From Bacteroidota bacterium (lineage in GTDB: Bacteria > Bacteroidota > Bacteroidia > Bacteroidales > GCA-2711565), in the NCBI GenBank assembly GCA_018816945.1, contig JAHIVC010000062.1:1-64000 (forward strand): 64,000 nucleotides of DNA, written 5' to 3'. The notes beneath the pieces are model-generated. The model made no database searches. It saw only the letters and a program-made list of their open reading frames with translations, and was not told the DNA's origin. The translations under genes were made by a program, and so were the position numbers. Positions 1 through 9,555 of the stretch are shown in pieces. Every line of letters begins with the position of its first letter. The stretch's first letter is position 1.

Positions 1-290
1 AAATATCTTTTTCATCAAACTCAGTTAATAATTCTTTTGTATTGTAAACATTATATTCTCTCCTTCGACTTTTCTTCGAAAATTCACTCGAATTGACGTT
101 TCTTTATAAAATATTTTTTCCGTCAAACTCAGTTAATAATTCTTTTGTACTGTAAACATTATAAACTCTCCTTCGATTTTTCTTCGAAAAATCACTCGAA
201 TTGACGTTTCTTTATAAAATATTTTTTCCGTCAAACTCAGTTAATAATTCTTTAATATCGTAAACATTATAGGCCCCTTCGATTTTTCGT
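1..290 (-). repeat. 108-bp tandem repeat of a glycosyltransferase gene tail
   Basis: Near-identical units begin at 15, 123 and 231, an exact period of 108 bp; bases 1-14 match the end of another unit, so the array continues beyond the window. Units 15-122 and 123-230 differ at about five positions. Read leftward, each unit encodes the last ~20 residues of the adjacent glycosyltransferase (core YNVY-x-x-KELLTEFD), its stop, and the following spacer. Because 108 is a multiple of three, the extra tails stay in the frame of the gene, separated from it by stop codons. The unit at 231 is the real gene end and diverges upstream of about 290. The cause is not visible; slippage or repeated recombination at the gene end would fit. 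Confidence 0.9.
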
Positions 291-1201
291 TTAATGAATT
301 TTAACGGTGTTCTCCATGAAAACGGTTTTTTTCGTGCAATCCCGTTAAAATCATTTTCCCCAGGATTTAACAATCTTTCGGTAATTTTTTTAAGATGTTT
401 GATGTAGGGAACATAAAGAATTTGAATGTCTTGCTCCTTCAATTTATAAATGCCTAGTTCAACTTGATTGTTTTCCAATAAAATGAAATAATGAAAATGG
501 TAAAAAACGAGCTTAAAATTTTTATCGGATAAATCGTATTGTTGAATATTCCAGGGGGCCACTCCCCCGCCTCTGTTTTCAAGCACATGAACAATTCCTT
601 TAAATCGTTCGGTCCAGTCGTCCAAATATTTTTGATCGCCAAATTTCCCGTCTTCATGCCTTGCATAGCACCAATCGATGCAAGCATTTCGCCACCAATT
701 AAGCACTTTCATTCCATCCTGACTGTTTTTAAAAGTCATAAATTGCACACAATAAATCCCGCTTTTTGCACTTTGATCATACTTTTTGGTGTATCGATGG
801 TCGGTAATCAAAACCGATTTTTCTCCCATTTCTTCAATTAAGACGGAAGGATCGGAAAAGAAGTACAAATCGGCATCTAAATAAGTGCAACAATTTAACT
901 TATAAGTTTCAATGGCATATTTAATAATTGAGGAGGTGGAGGTCCAGCAATACTCGGCTGCAGTTCTATCACTTTTTACTTTCAACAATTCCTCGTCTTC
1001 AAATTCGTTTAGCGAGATAACCGTAATCGATTCAAGGTTTAGTTTTTTGAGCAGAGAATAACTTTGATCATCAAAAGCAAAAATATATAAATGAAAATTC
1101 GCACTGTGCTTTTTCAGCGACTCATACATTGCCAACCCGCGGGTCAGATAATTACGATCGAATAAAGTGCAGTAATTATACATCTTTAACTTTTTTTGCA
1201 A
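212..1201 (-). CDS. Putative glycosyltransferase, GT-A fold (GT8-like)
   Basis: This 329-residue protein has the layout of a nucleotide-sugar-dependent GT-A glycosyltransferase. A DXD-type metal and nucleotide site is at residues 109-115 (DADLYFF) and a conserved-looking FGDQKYLDDW stretch at 187-196. It probably adds a sugar to a lipid-linked polysaccharide intermediate in the cytosol; donor and acceptor cannot be read. It overlaps the upstream methyltransferase by 26 bp, or by 8 bp if Met7 (1183) is the true start, which suggests translational coupling at the end of a leftward operon. Its C-terminal codons and stop are repeated downstream in a 108-bp tandem array. Family assignment is by motif only. 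Confidence 0.75.
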   Translation of the reverse strand: MQKKLKMYNYCTLFDRNYLTRGLAMYESLKKHSANFHLYIFAFDDQSYSLLKKLNLESITVISLNEFEDEELLKVKSDRTAAEYCWTSTSSIIKYAIETYKLNCCTYLDADLYFFSDPSVLIEEMGEKSVLITDHRYTKKYDQSAKSGIYCVQFMTFKNSQDGMKVLNWWRNACIDWCYARHEDGKFGDQKYLDDWTERFKGIVHVLENRGGGVAPWNIQQYDLSDKNFKLVFYHFHYFILLENNQVELGIYKLKEQDIQILYVPYIKHLKKITERLLNPGENDFNGIARKKPFSWRTPLKFIKRKIEGAYNVYDIKELLTEFDGKNIL

Positions 1202-1904
1202 GAATGATATTATCCAGATACAAGTCGTTGTTTTTAGGCAAAATTACGGAGAAAATAAGTCCCAGGATATTTATTGGAGCCATTAAAATTAATGTGAATA
1301 AGAGGTTTAAGAATACATATTTTGTCAATGTAATTTTATAAATATAGGCATTGAGTAATTGGAATATAACGGTAATTCCATTATTGCTCTTTCGCTGCTC
1401 AACAGTCTCAAATCCCTCTTCAGCCAAAATATGTCTTAAGCCAAAGAATGAATATCTTGCATAATCAAAGGGTTGTTCGTGCTCGTCCCAAACAAACGGA
1501 ACAGTCATTAACATCAGCCCACCTATTTTAGTGACCCTGTTTATTTCTTTTAAAAAAGCGTGAGGATTAAATACATGTTCAAAAACCTGATTTGTGATGA
1601 TGCTATCAAAACGCTTGTCCTCAAATGGCAAGGTCCTTCCATCATAAAAGTAATCTACTTTTGGATTATTCCTATTAGCTTCATTTTCAATTTCAACACC
1701 AATATAATCATCAACATTGCAGGCACCCTCGTAGGGCTTGCTCCCGCATCCAACGTCCAAAAGCTTACCCTTTAAATTTTTAGCCAACGCTACTACATTT
1801 TTATTTAAGCCTTTCCGTGCAAAATAAAATGGATTGGTAAAGAGCCCTATAAACTTAGGTGCAAATTGTTCTCTTTTATATATTTTTTTCAGTTGATTAA
1901 GCAT
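1176..1904 (-). CDS. Class I SAM-dependent methyltransferase
   Basis: The 242-residue protein has a SAM-binding motif I (LLDVGCG, residues 48-54), an acidic residue ending strand 2 (GVEIE, ~69-73), and a motif IV-like region near residue 100 (FDSIITNQVFEHV). This matches the Methyltransf_11 group. A hydrophobic segment at about 196-222 may tether it to the inner membrane. Its place among glycosyltransferases suggests it methylates a sugar or glycan end, but the substrate is unknown. It overlaps the upstream fusion gene by 8 bp and the downstream glycosyltransferase by up to 26 bp, so the three are probably co-translated. Confidence 0.85.
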   Translation of the reverse strand: MLNQLKKIYKREQFAPKFIGLFTNPFYFARKGLNKNVVALAKNLKGKLLDVGCGSKPYEGACNVDDYIGVEIENEANRNNPKVDYFYDGRTLPFEDKRFDSIITNQVFEHVFNPHAFLKEINRVTKIGGLMLMTVPFVWDEHEQPFDYARYSFFGLRHILAEEGFETVEQRKSNNGITVIFQLLNAYIYKITLTKYVFLNLLFTLILMAPINILGLIFSVILPKNNDLYLDNIILAKKVKDV

Positions 1905-3585
1905 TCTTTTTCAAGATCATTCCTTTAAAAATACACTCTTTTCCTTTTCCATCATTCGCTTCGAATTCTTCTATCAATCTATAATTTTTTGAAAGAAAAT
2001 ACTTTGTAAAAAATTGCTTATCAAAAAACCAACAAGGATAGCTCGCTTCATAAATACTTGGTGGGACTATTTGAAGTTTGATTTTATCCTGGTTATCGAA
2101 ACTAAAAGGGGTTCTATCAATCAAAATATATTCAAACTCATGTTTTAATATCCCATCAAGCAATTGGTAAGGTTTTTCGATATACTGCAAAACACTTGAT
2201 AAAAGAAGTACCGTTGGTTTCTCATTTTTCACACACGCTTCAACCTCAAAGTAAAAATGCAAGTTTTCATCCTCAAAATCACGTTTTCCGATCTCAACAA
2301 AGTGCTTTTGCTCAACAATATTCCATGATATATGAGGAAGTGCATCGAGAAATCTTTTATTTTGATAATAAGTACTCCCCAGGCTGCCTCCAAAGTCGAG
2401 AACGCTTAATCCTTTAGGTTTATTGGCAGACGCGAGCATTAACCCTGTTGATAATGGCCATGAATATTCAATTTCGTTAAAAACTACACTGTCCCTCTCA
2501 AAGGCTACCTCCCCATTCTTTACCTTTAAGAGCGCCTCTTTTACTTTATGAATGATTATATCATCTTCGTAGCCTTTTGCCTCTGATTTTGCCTCTTCCC
2601 ATGTAGTATAATCCCCTTTCCATCCAAATTTTCGATTTTTAAAATGTTCCAGAAACGTTGTAAATATTGGTGGAAGGAGCTTTTTTACATAAATTTTTGT
2701 GGAATTTTCCTTTATTTTCGAATTTGACTTTTTAACTAGATTTTGTTTAATTGAGTTGAAAAAAATTTGAAATTTTTTTCTTGAATTTACATCTTCGAGT
2801 AAATCAATTTTTGAAATTTTAATATCCTTATTAAGCTGAACACGATATACATCGGATGGTCCACAATGCCTCCCGCTACTGTCGTCACCAATATTTTGCA
2901 CATATGATACTGAAGGATAAAGTGTCAACATTTCCTTTAAGAATACACTCATCGACCACCTTATGGCCCAAGAACTATTTTTGCCCCGAATTTGATTTTT
3001 CAACATTCTGACATATCCATAACTATTGTTAAAATCAACTTCTTTTTTTAAATTTTTCCTATTGATTTCCTTAAGAAGTTTCTTTCCATCCGGTTCAAAA
3101 TGTCTCCAGGCACGGTCCCAGGTTGCCCAACCCCAACAATCGGCCCCTTTAATGAAAAAGGTATCAGGGAGATTGTTTATCGGAAAAACATATCCATGAA
3201 TTGAAGCGACTTTATCTTCATCTTTATAGATTTCCAAAGCCTCATTCATAAATTTCAAAAACATGGGGCTTGTTACAAGGTCATCCTCCAACACAATTAT
3301 TTTTCCATATTTATTTACAATATCTGTAACTCCATCGATGATTGAATTTGCGAGTCCCCAATTTTTTTCTCTTTCAAGGATCGTAATTTTCCTGAATCCT
3401 TTAATTGTATGAATATAATTTCTAACCTCATTTACCTTTTTTACGCTATTTTCGTTTGCAGGGGCATCTGAATAAATAAAAAGTTCACTCTCGTTTGCCA
3501 GTTCATTTTGCTGCAATGCTTTAACCGTTTGCATTGTGTGCAAAGGACGGTTATAAACAAAAAGAACAATAGGAGCCAACTTCAT
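1897..3585 (-). CDS. Glycosyltransferase - methyltransferase fusion
   Basis: Two enzymes appear joined in 562 residues. Residues 1 to ~270 look like a GT-A glycosyltransferase: a start resembling IVLFVYNRP, the acidic LEDDLV site at 99-104, and a WGWATWDRAW stretch at 151-160 typical of this GT subgroup. Residues ~320-560 look like a TIGR04325-type methyltransferase, with GWKGDYTTWEEA at 321-332 and a SAM site LDFGGSLGS at 396-404. A lysine-rich linker lies between. The likely role is sugar transfer followed by methylation of the same glycan, possibly capping it; this is inference. It overlaps the next methyltransferase gene by 8 bp, giving two methyltransferases in a row. Confidence 0.82.
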   Translation of the reverse strand: MKLAPIVLFVYNRPLHTMQTVKALQQNELANESELFIYSDAPANENSVKKVNEVRNYIHTIKGFRKITILEREKNWGLANSIIDGVTDIVNKYGKIIVLEDDLVTSPMFLKFMNEALEIYKDEDKVASIHGYVFPINNLPDTFFIKGADCWGWATWDRAWRHFEPDGKKLLKEINRKNLKKEVDFNNSYGYVRMLKNQIRGKNSSWAIRWSMSVFLKEMLTLYPSVSYVQNIGDDSSGRHCGPSDVYRVQLNKDIKISKIDLLEDVNSRKKFQIFFNSIKQNLVKKSNSKIKENSTKIYVKKLLPPIFTTFLEHFKNRKFGWKGDYTTWEEAKSEAKGYEDDIIIHKVKEALLKVKNGEVAFERDSVVFNEIEYSWPLSTGLMLASANKPKGLSVLDFGGSLGSTYYQNKRFLDALPHISWNIVEQKHFVEIGKRDFEDENLHFYFEVEACVKNEKPTVLLLSSVLQYIEKPYQLLDGILKHEFEYILIDRTPFSFDNQDKIKLQIVPPSIYEASYPCWFFDKQFFTKYFLSKNYRLIEEFEANDGKGKECIFKGMILKKNA

Positions 3586-3650
3586 GCTAAATAGTTAAAG
3601 TTTTTATACGACAATCTTTGATTTCAAATGCATAGCATTCCCAATTATGA

Positions 3651-6266
3651 TTATATAATCGCATCTTCTTTCACGCTTGTAACTTTAGATGCTGAAATAA
3701 ATTTCCAAATACCATAAGCAAGCAAAGAAAAAACTGACAAGAGTAATAAGTAAGATGAATATTTATTAATTGCATTTCCCAGAATATAGGATCTGGGTTC
3801 AAACTTAAACACTATGGTATGATTGCCAGCCGGAATAACAAGCGATCTGAATAAATAATTAGCCCTTAAATAATCCACAGGTTTATCATCAATATATACA
3901 TGCCATCCTTTGGGATAATATATCTCTGAAAATACTGCCAGCATATTGGCATTTGAGCTCGACTTATAGGTTAAGATATGCGGTTTATAATTTTCCAGTT
4001 TGATCGAAGCCATTGGGTCAAATCCTAAATTTCCCAATTCCATCCCTTTAAACTCAATATTTACGGCTGCATCTTCTCGTGGGTTTACGCTTGTCATAGC
4101 CGCAAATTCATCATTTGCATTTTCGACCCATTTTATATTTTTAACAAACCAGGCATTGCCCATTGCATCCCTATTAAGGAAAGCAGACTGATCAGGATTT
4201 GTTATAATGTACTTTGTATTTAACATGTTTAACAAGCTGTAAGAATCACGATTTTGCCCGGATTGGACATTTCTTCCGAAATTTACAATTTGTTGTTCAA
4301 GTACCCTGCTATCGATCAAATCCTGATAACGCCTTAATTTAGCAGGGCTGTATCCGCTTAATGATTTATGATAATAAGATGTTAATGCATCCGAAAAGTT
4401 GATACCTCCCGATAAGTTTAAAACCCGATAGTTGGTGGTTAAATTCAATGCCAATAAAGGTGGACTCTCATTATTTTTTAAAATCGGGGCATCTTTATAC
4501 GTAGCAAGAAATGACTCAACTCCGGATTTAACCACCGGTGAAAGTGTTTCAATGTTATAAATTGACAAATCGGCTTTTGTTGGCGCAAAAGATGCTTCGG
4601 TAGAACGAACCGTTTTAAAATCCTTATATGAAACATACCTTGTATCAACCAAAGCTAAATCCAACAACATGAGAATTAACATTGAAGTACCCAGTAATAA
4701 TTTTTTGAGTTTTTTGGTATGATATAGCCACAATACACCAGCACCGGCAATTATGAAGAAAAAAGAACGGATTGCATCAATCCTTAACATTGATTTACGG
4801 TCAATCATCAATGCATTAACAAACTCAGGGTTGTTCGCATAATTAGCATCGATCGGGCCTGTAAAACTTCCTGCTAATCCGGGAAACAAAGCAAAAATTA
4901 AGGCAATACCACCAACGATTGCAAATGCCCACTTAATTGCAAACAGAAATTTCTTTTTATTATAATCTTTAAATAATTCGTTTAAAGCAAGTATCCCAAA
5001 AAAAGGAATCGTATATTGAATAATGATAAGAATGGTAGTGACTGCCCTAAATTTATTATATAACGGAAAATAGTTGAAAATAAATCGGTTAAAAATATCA
5101 AAATGATAACCCCAGGCTAAAATCAATGCAAATAAAGAAATACTTAATATCCACCATTTTTCTTTGTTCTGAAGGAAAAACATTGCAAATACAAACAAGA
5201 AAACAGCCAATGCTCCCATGTATGCAGGGCCTTCAGTAGATGGCTGAGGCCCCCAATATAAAGGCAATTGCTTAATTACCTGGTTGGCTTGTGCCCGATT
5301 ACTCTGGCTATAAAGTTTATAAACTTCTGATTTTTCAGAAAGCTCTCCGACCGTGCTGCCCCCTCTAAAATTGGGAATCAATAAATTAAATGACTCCCCA
5401 AGGCCATAACTCCACTGTGTGGCATATTCAAAGTCCAATCCATCTGCTTTAGCTGCTTGTCCGGAAGCGGTATTTGCAGATAAAATTGTGTTGCCCCGAG
5501 CAGAAAACCGGGTATATTCACGGGTAGTCCATATCGAACTGATATTTGTTAAGCCGGCCAATAATGCAGCAACGAATAAAATGGCTGTTATTTTCAAAAA
5601 GTCAATGAGAGTTTTAGTCTTTAAAGCCATTATTAAATAATGTATCCCAATCGCGACAACAATAAGTATGTTATAATAAACTATTTGATAATGTCCCGAT
5701 GCAATTTCCATGGCAAGAAATAATGCCATAACTATTGCACCTATGATCACTTTTCGCTCTTTGTAAGCCAGGTAAATCCCGGCGATAACTCCCGGCATAT
5801 ATGCCAAACCAATTACCTTGGTTACATGGCCCGCACCAATAATTATGATAAAATAGGATGAGAAAGCATAAGCTACACTGCCAACTATACTGAGCCATGG
5901 ATTTACGCCATAACAAATCAATAATAGATAAAACGATATCATGGCAATAAAAAGATAAGCTATTGGCCCATCGCCGGTAAAAAAGTTAATGAATTGCGTT
6001 ATAATATACAAGGGTGCCTCACCTTTTATCCAAATCGTATAAGCCGGCATTCCACCAAAGGCTGAATTCGTCCATGCACAATCATCACCGGTAAGCGACA
6101 CATAAGGTATGATTTCACCCTGTTGGCTTTTTGCCGTAATATTATCTGTTCCGTGCAATACTTTACCTTGACTTGCAGGTAGAAAATAAATGTATGAAAT
6201 AATCAGAAAAGCAACAATTGCTATGATGTGAGGTAGAACTGTTTTTAATATATTTTTTTTCTGCAT
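3651..6266 (-). CDS. YfhO-type polytopic membrane protein (copy 1)
   Basis: This 871-residue protein has many hydrophobic helices in its first two thirds, a soluble region around residues 560-830, and a last helix near 838-858. The N-terminal layout, an early loop with GGMPAYT and the C-terminal block with GWHVYIDDKPVDYLRANY match the YfhO family (PF09586). That family is thought to be GT-C-like and, in Firmicutes, is linked to glycosylation of surface polymers; its role in Bacteroidota is not established. It may transfer sugars from lipid carriers on the outer face of the inner membrane. A paralogue lies 3.3 kb upstream. Only 2 bp separate it from the GT2 gene before it. Confidence 0.88.
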   Translation of the reverse strand: MQKKNILKTVLPHIIAIVAFLIISYIYFLPASQGKVLHGTDNITAKSQQGEIIPYVSLTGDDCAWTNSAFGGMPAYTIWIKGEAPLYIITQFINFFTGDGPIAYLFIAMISFYLLLICYGVNPWLSIVGSVAYAFSSYFIIIIGAGHVTKVIGLAYMPGVIAGIYLAYKERKVIIGAIVMALFLAMEIASGHYQIVYYNILIVVAIGIHYLIMALKTKTLIDFLKITAILFVAALLAGLTNISSIWTTREYTRFSARGNTILSANTASGQAAKADGLDFEYATQWSYGLGESFNLLIPNFRGGSTVGELSEKSEVYKLYSQSNRAQANQVIKQLPLYWGPQPSTEGPAYMGALAVFLFVFAMFFLQNKEKWWILSISLFALILAWGYHFDIFNRFIFNYFPLYNKFRAVTTILIIIQYTIPFFGILALNELFKDYNKKKFLFAIKWAFAIVGGIALIFALFPGLAGSFTGPIDANYANNPEFVNALMIDRKSMLRIDAIRSFFFIIAGAGVLWLYHTKKLKKLLLGTSMLILMLLDLALVDTRYVSYKDFKTVRSTEASFAPTKADLSIYNIETLSPVVKSGVESFLATYKDAPILKNNESPPLLALNLTTNYRVLNLSGGINFSDALTSYYHKSLSGYSPAKLRRYQDLIDSRVLEQQIVNFGRNVQSGQNRDSYSLLNMLNTKYIITNPDQSAFLNRDAMGNAWFVKNIKWVENANDEFAAMTSVNPREDAAVNIEFKGMELGNLGFDPMASIKLENYKPHILTYKSSSNANMLAVFSEIYYPKGWHVYIDDKPVDYLRANYLFRSLVIPAGNHTIVFKFEPRSYILGNAINKYSSYLLLLSVFSLLAYGIWKFISASKVTSVKEDAII

Positions 6267-6268
6267 CG

Positions 6269-7036
6269 CTATAAATATTTCGTTCTGAATAATGGAACAA
6301 TTTTTAATTTAAGTAAAACATTATCAAAGATAAAGAAGATGTGAGAAAGCAAACATTGAAATATTCCGAAATGCGTGTTCAGGATATGGATCCTGTCGAG
6401 CCAGCTCTTTATCAAATTTTGATTCGAAAACCCTCCTTCAGTGAAATTTGAGATTATCGTTTTTGTAAAAATAATTTGTTTTGAGGCTTTCAAGGATTTA
6501 ATTACCCAGTCAACATCGGCTGCAAATTTATATTGCAAGTCATAAAATGGAGCGATCTCCCTTTTTACAAATATCGACTGATGACAAACAACCATTCCTC
6601 GTCTGAAACTTTTCCATGTTAAATTTTGGGGTAATTTTTTACGACGAAGCCCTAATTGTTCTCCTTCATTACCAAGAATCAATGTTTCTCCATAAAATAT
6701 TTCAGCTGAAGGATACTTTTCAAATGGGATTTTTTCAAGAGTATCAATTTCATTAAAAGAATCGCCTGCATTTAAGAACAACAGATAATCACCTTTTGCC
6801 AAACCAATTCCTTTATTCATGGCATCATAGATTCCATTATCCGGCTCACTGATCCAATGAGCAATTGATTTTTCAAATTTTTTTATTACCCTAATTGTTG
6901 AATCTGTTGAACCACCATCAATGATGATAAGTTCATAAATTTTAGCAGACTGTTCAAAAATACTCTTGAGTGTCCCTTCAAGGATATCTCCGCAGTTATA
7001 TGTTACGGTAATTATACTAACTTTTGGAATCATCAA
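6269..7036 (-). CDS. Glycosyltransferase family 2
   Basis: A 255-residue GT2 enzyme. It begins with VSIITVTYN, has the nucleotide-binding IIDGGSTD at 38-45, NGIYDAMNKG at ~68-76, and an LNAGD motif (88-92) in the DXD position. This is the WcaA/WcaE-like subgroup. It most likely adds one sugar to the growing repeat unit on undecaprenyl carrier at the cytosolic membrane face. It sits 6 bp downstream of the GDP-fucose synthase gene, so GDP-fucose is a plausible donor, but the sequence does not prove this. Start at Met1 or Met2. Confidence 0.92.
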   Translation of the reverse strand: MMIPKVSIITVTYNCGDILEGTLKSIFEQSAKIYELIIIDGGSTDSTIRVIKKFEKSIAHWISEPDNGIYDAMNKGIGLAKGDYLLFLNAGDSFNEIDTLEKIPFEKYPSAEIFYGETLILGNEGEQLGLRRKKLPQNLTWKSFRRGMVVCHQSIFVKREIAPFYDLQYKFAADVDWVIKSLKASKQIIFTKTIISNFTEGGFSNQNLIKSWLDRIHILNTHFGIFQCLLSHIFFIFDNVLLKLKIVPLFRTKYL

Positions 7037-7042
7037 TTATGA

Positions 7043-8143
7043 CTATCTTTTATTTTGTAAACTAATAAGCATTTTAATTCCTTCTTCTAAACCAATTTTA
7101 TGCTTCCAACCAAGTTTCCATAACTGAGAAGGATCTGTGACCTTTCGCATGGTCCCATCCGGCTTATCAGGATTAAATTGAAAACTGCCTTTAAAACTTA
7201 TTTGTTTCTTAATCAGTTCGGCCAATTCTTTAATGGTGATTTCTTCACCGGTACCTATATTAACATGTGTGTTTCGAATTTCTTTCGGCTGATCCGCCAT
7301 TTGAGGGATTAAATCGTTAAAGTTTATATTCTTCATAATATGTACACATGCATCGGCCATCTCCTCACTCCGCATAAACTCTCGCTTTGGGGCACCTGTA
7401 CCCCAAATTTCAACTACCACTTTCTCCCTTTCCCGATCTAGTTTAATACCATATTTAATGAGTACCGTAAGTATATCCTCTTGATTAGCTTCTCCATCAA
7501 TTCCTTCGATGGGATTATTGGTTAAATCTTTCCGAATGGATTTCCAATCATCATTTTCAAGAAATTTTCCGAGCATAACCTTTCGAACTAATGCAGGCAA
7601 TACATGTGATTTTTCTAAATCAAAATTATCATTCGGACCATACAAATTTGTAGGCATCACCGAGATAAAATTTGTACCATATTGCAAATTATAACTCTCG
7701 CACATTTTAATCCCGGCAATTTTAGCTATGGCATAGGGTTCATTGGTATACTCAAGTGGCCCAGTCAATAGTTCTGATTCTTTCATGGGCTGATGCGAAT
7801 CTTTTGGATAGATGCATGTACTTCCCAGAAAAAGTAATTTTTTAACACCATACTTCCAGGAGTTATGGATCACGTTATTCTGAATCATCAGATTTTCATA
7901 AATAAAATCTGCACGATAAGTATTGTTCGCCGCGATTCCCCCAACTTTTGCGGCAGCTAAAAACACATATTCAGGTTTTTCTGCCATAAAAAACGCTTCA
8001 GTAGCAGCTTGATCCAATAAATTTAATTCGCCATAATTCCGGAAAATGATATTAGAATACCCTTTTGTTTTCAAATTTTTTAATATGGCTGACCCAACCA
8101 ATCCATTATGCCCGGCAATATATATTTTAGCATCCTTCTGCAT
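7043..8143 (-). CDS. fcl: GDP-L-fucose synthase
   Basis: This 366-residue short-chain dehydrogenase converts GDP-4-keto-6-deoxy-mannose to GDP-L-fucose (epimerase-reductase). It shows the Rossmann motif GHNGLVG (11-17), the catalytic serine in GSTCIYP (107-113) and the YAIAK pair (137-141). It is longer than the E. coli enzyme because of an insertion after KFLENDDWKS, a form common in Bacteroidota. The start codon overlaps the stop of the upstream dehydratase gene by 1 nt (TAATG), so the two steps of GDP-fucose synthesis are coupled. This shows the locus makes a fucose-containing glycan or its precursor. Confidence 0.96.
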   Translation of the reverse strand: MQKDAKIYIAGHNGLVGSAILKNLKTKGYSNIIFRNYGELNLLDQAATEAFFMAEKPEYVFLAAAKVGGIAANNTYRADFIYENLMIQNNVIHNSWKYGVKKLLFLGSTCIYPKDSHQPMKESELLTGPLEYTNEPYAIAKIAGIKMCESYNLQYGTNFISVMPTNLYGPNDNFDLEKSHVLPALVRKVMLGKFLENDDWKSIRKDLTNNPIEGIDGEANQEDILTVLIKYGIKLDREREKVVVEIWGTGAPKREFMRSEEMADACVHIMKNINFNDLIPQMADQPKEIRNTHVNIGTGEEITIKELAELIKKQISFKGSFQFNPDKPDGTMRKVTDPSQLWKLGWKHKIGLEEGIKMLISLQNKR

Positions 8144-9258
8144 TACTCATACTGGTTTAAAGTTTTATATCCGCCTTCGGATATATATTTTTCCCGTTTC
8201 ATTAACTCGAGATCTGATAGTGCCATATCTTTTATTAAGTCTTCCAAACTAAATTTTGGTTTCCAGCCAAGTTTAGAATTAGCTTTAGTTGGGTCGCCCA
8301 ATAATAATTCTACTTCTGCAGGCCTGAAATATTTAGGGTCAACTTCAATAACTTTTGTGCCTGCTTTTATTTTAAAATCATTGTTAATTACTTTTTTAAC
8401 AAAACCACACTCTTTTTCATTCTTTCCGACAAAATCAATTTCAATGCCTAATTGGGCAAATGCCAAATAAACAAACTTCCTGACTTCGGTCGTAACTCCG
8501 GTTGCAATAACATAATCATCAGGCTGATCTTGTTGGAGCATCAAATACATAGCCTCAACAAAGTCCCTTGCATGGCCCCAATCTCTTTTTGCCGATAGAT
8601 TCCCAAGATAAAGTTTCTCTTGCAAGCCGAGTGCTATCCGCGCAGCAGCCATTGTAATTTTCCTTGTGACAAAAGTTTCACCTCTTATGGGCGACTCATG
8701 ATTAAATAAAATCCCATTACTGGCATGCAATCCGTATGCTTCACGATAGTTAACCGTTATCCAATAGGCATAAAGCTTTGCTGCCGCATAAGGCGATCTT
8801 GGATAAAATGGCGTATTTTCAGATTGGGGAATTTCCTGAACTTTGCCATAAAGTTCGGAAGTAGATGCCTGATAAAATCTGGTTTTTTGGGTCAATCCCA
8901 ACAATTTAATTGCTTCTAATATTCTAAGAGTTCCTAATCCATCAGTATTTGCGGTATACTCCGGTGTTTCAAAACTAACCTGCACATGCGATTGTGCGGC
9001 CAAATTATAAATTTCATCCGGTTGCACCTGCTGTATTATTCTAATTAAATTCGCAGCATCTGTCATATCGCCGTAATGCAGAATAAAATTTTGATTTTTT
9101 ATATGTGGGTCTTGATAGAGATGGTCAATGCGCTGTGTGTTAAACAATGAACTTCTTCTTTTTATTCCATGCACTATGTAACCTTTCTGAAGAAGAAATT
9201 CTGCAAGATAAGCCCCATCCTGACCTGTTATTCCTGTAATTAGTGCAATTTTATTCAT
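8143..9258 (-). CDS. gmd: GDP-mannose 4,6-dehydratase
   Basis: Converts GDP-D-mannose to GDP-4-keto-6-deoxy-D-mannose, the precursor of GDP-L-fucose. The NADP-binding motif [10 protein letters not shown] follows directly after the chosen Met. The TSELYG segment and the YAAAK catalytic pair are present, as is the [16 protein letters not shown] substrate region. An upstream in-frame ATG at 9294 would add 12 polar residues not typical of the family, so I prefer 9258. It overlaps fcl by 1 nt. A 261-bp gap separates it from the second YfhO gene upstream, so it may have its own promoter, though I could not identify one. Confidence 0.96.
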   Translation of the reverse strand: MNKIALITGITGQDGAYLAEFLLQKGYIVHGIKRRSSLFNTQRIDHLYQDPHIKNQNFILHYGDMTDAANLIRIIQQVQPDEIYNLAAQSHVQVSFETPEYTANTDGLGTLRILEAIKLLGLTQKTRFYQASTSELYGKVQEIPQSENTPFYPRSPYAAAKLYAYWITVNYREAYGLHASNGILFNHESPIRGETFVTRKITMAAARIALGLQEKLYLGNLSAKRDWGHARDFVEAMYLMLQQDQPDDYVIATGVTTEVRKFVYLAFAQLGIEIDFVGKNEKECGFVKKVINNDFKIKAGTKVIEVDPKYFRPAEVELLLGDPTKANSKLGWKPKFSLEDLIKDMALSDLELMKREKYISEGGYKTLNQYE

Positions 9259-9294
9259 ATTTCGAGTTCTTTCGTTAATTTTATCATCATTCAT

Positions 9295-9555
9295 TATACT
9301 TGCCTGTTTACAAGAGGATTTATTTAGCAGTCAGCAGCTAAATTATTTACGAATCCTGAATAAGTTTTGCTTTCAAATGATGCTTTTTCCCTGATACTAT
9401 TCCTAACTTGAAAACCTTCTATGTTAATTTAAGGTATAGGATCATCAATAGATTTATATTATTTAACAGCACCTTCGAAACAAACTCATATAAATATATC
9501 AAGCATATTGAGCATGTCAAAGTTAAAAAAAACTACCGACTTATATCATTACATT
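9295..9555. other. Intergenic gap between yfhO-type gene and gmd
   Basis: This AT-rich 261-bp gap lies between the end of the second YfhO-type gene and the gmd start. It should carry any separate gmd promoter. No convincing TAnnTTTG box, terminator hairpin or repeat was seen. A 63-codon rightward frame that runs across into the YfhO gene looks spurious. Confidence 0.5.

Noticed and set aside
60-220. Possible shared element GAATTGACGTTTCT in the tandem repeats and at ~17980
   Set aside because: A 14-bp match in AT-rich DNA; the second copy is part of a decayed IS110-like reading frame, so the match is probably chance.
1-290. Possible CRISPR array at the 108-bp repeats
   Set aside because: The whole 108 bp repeats with no unique spacers, and the unit is a gene tail.
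539-841. 100-codon rightward frame inside the first glycosyltransferase gene
   Set aside because: It lies wholly opposite a gene with clear motifs and shows no family features; it is a shadow of the real coding strand.
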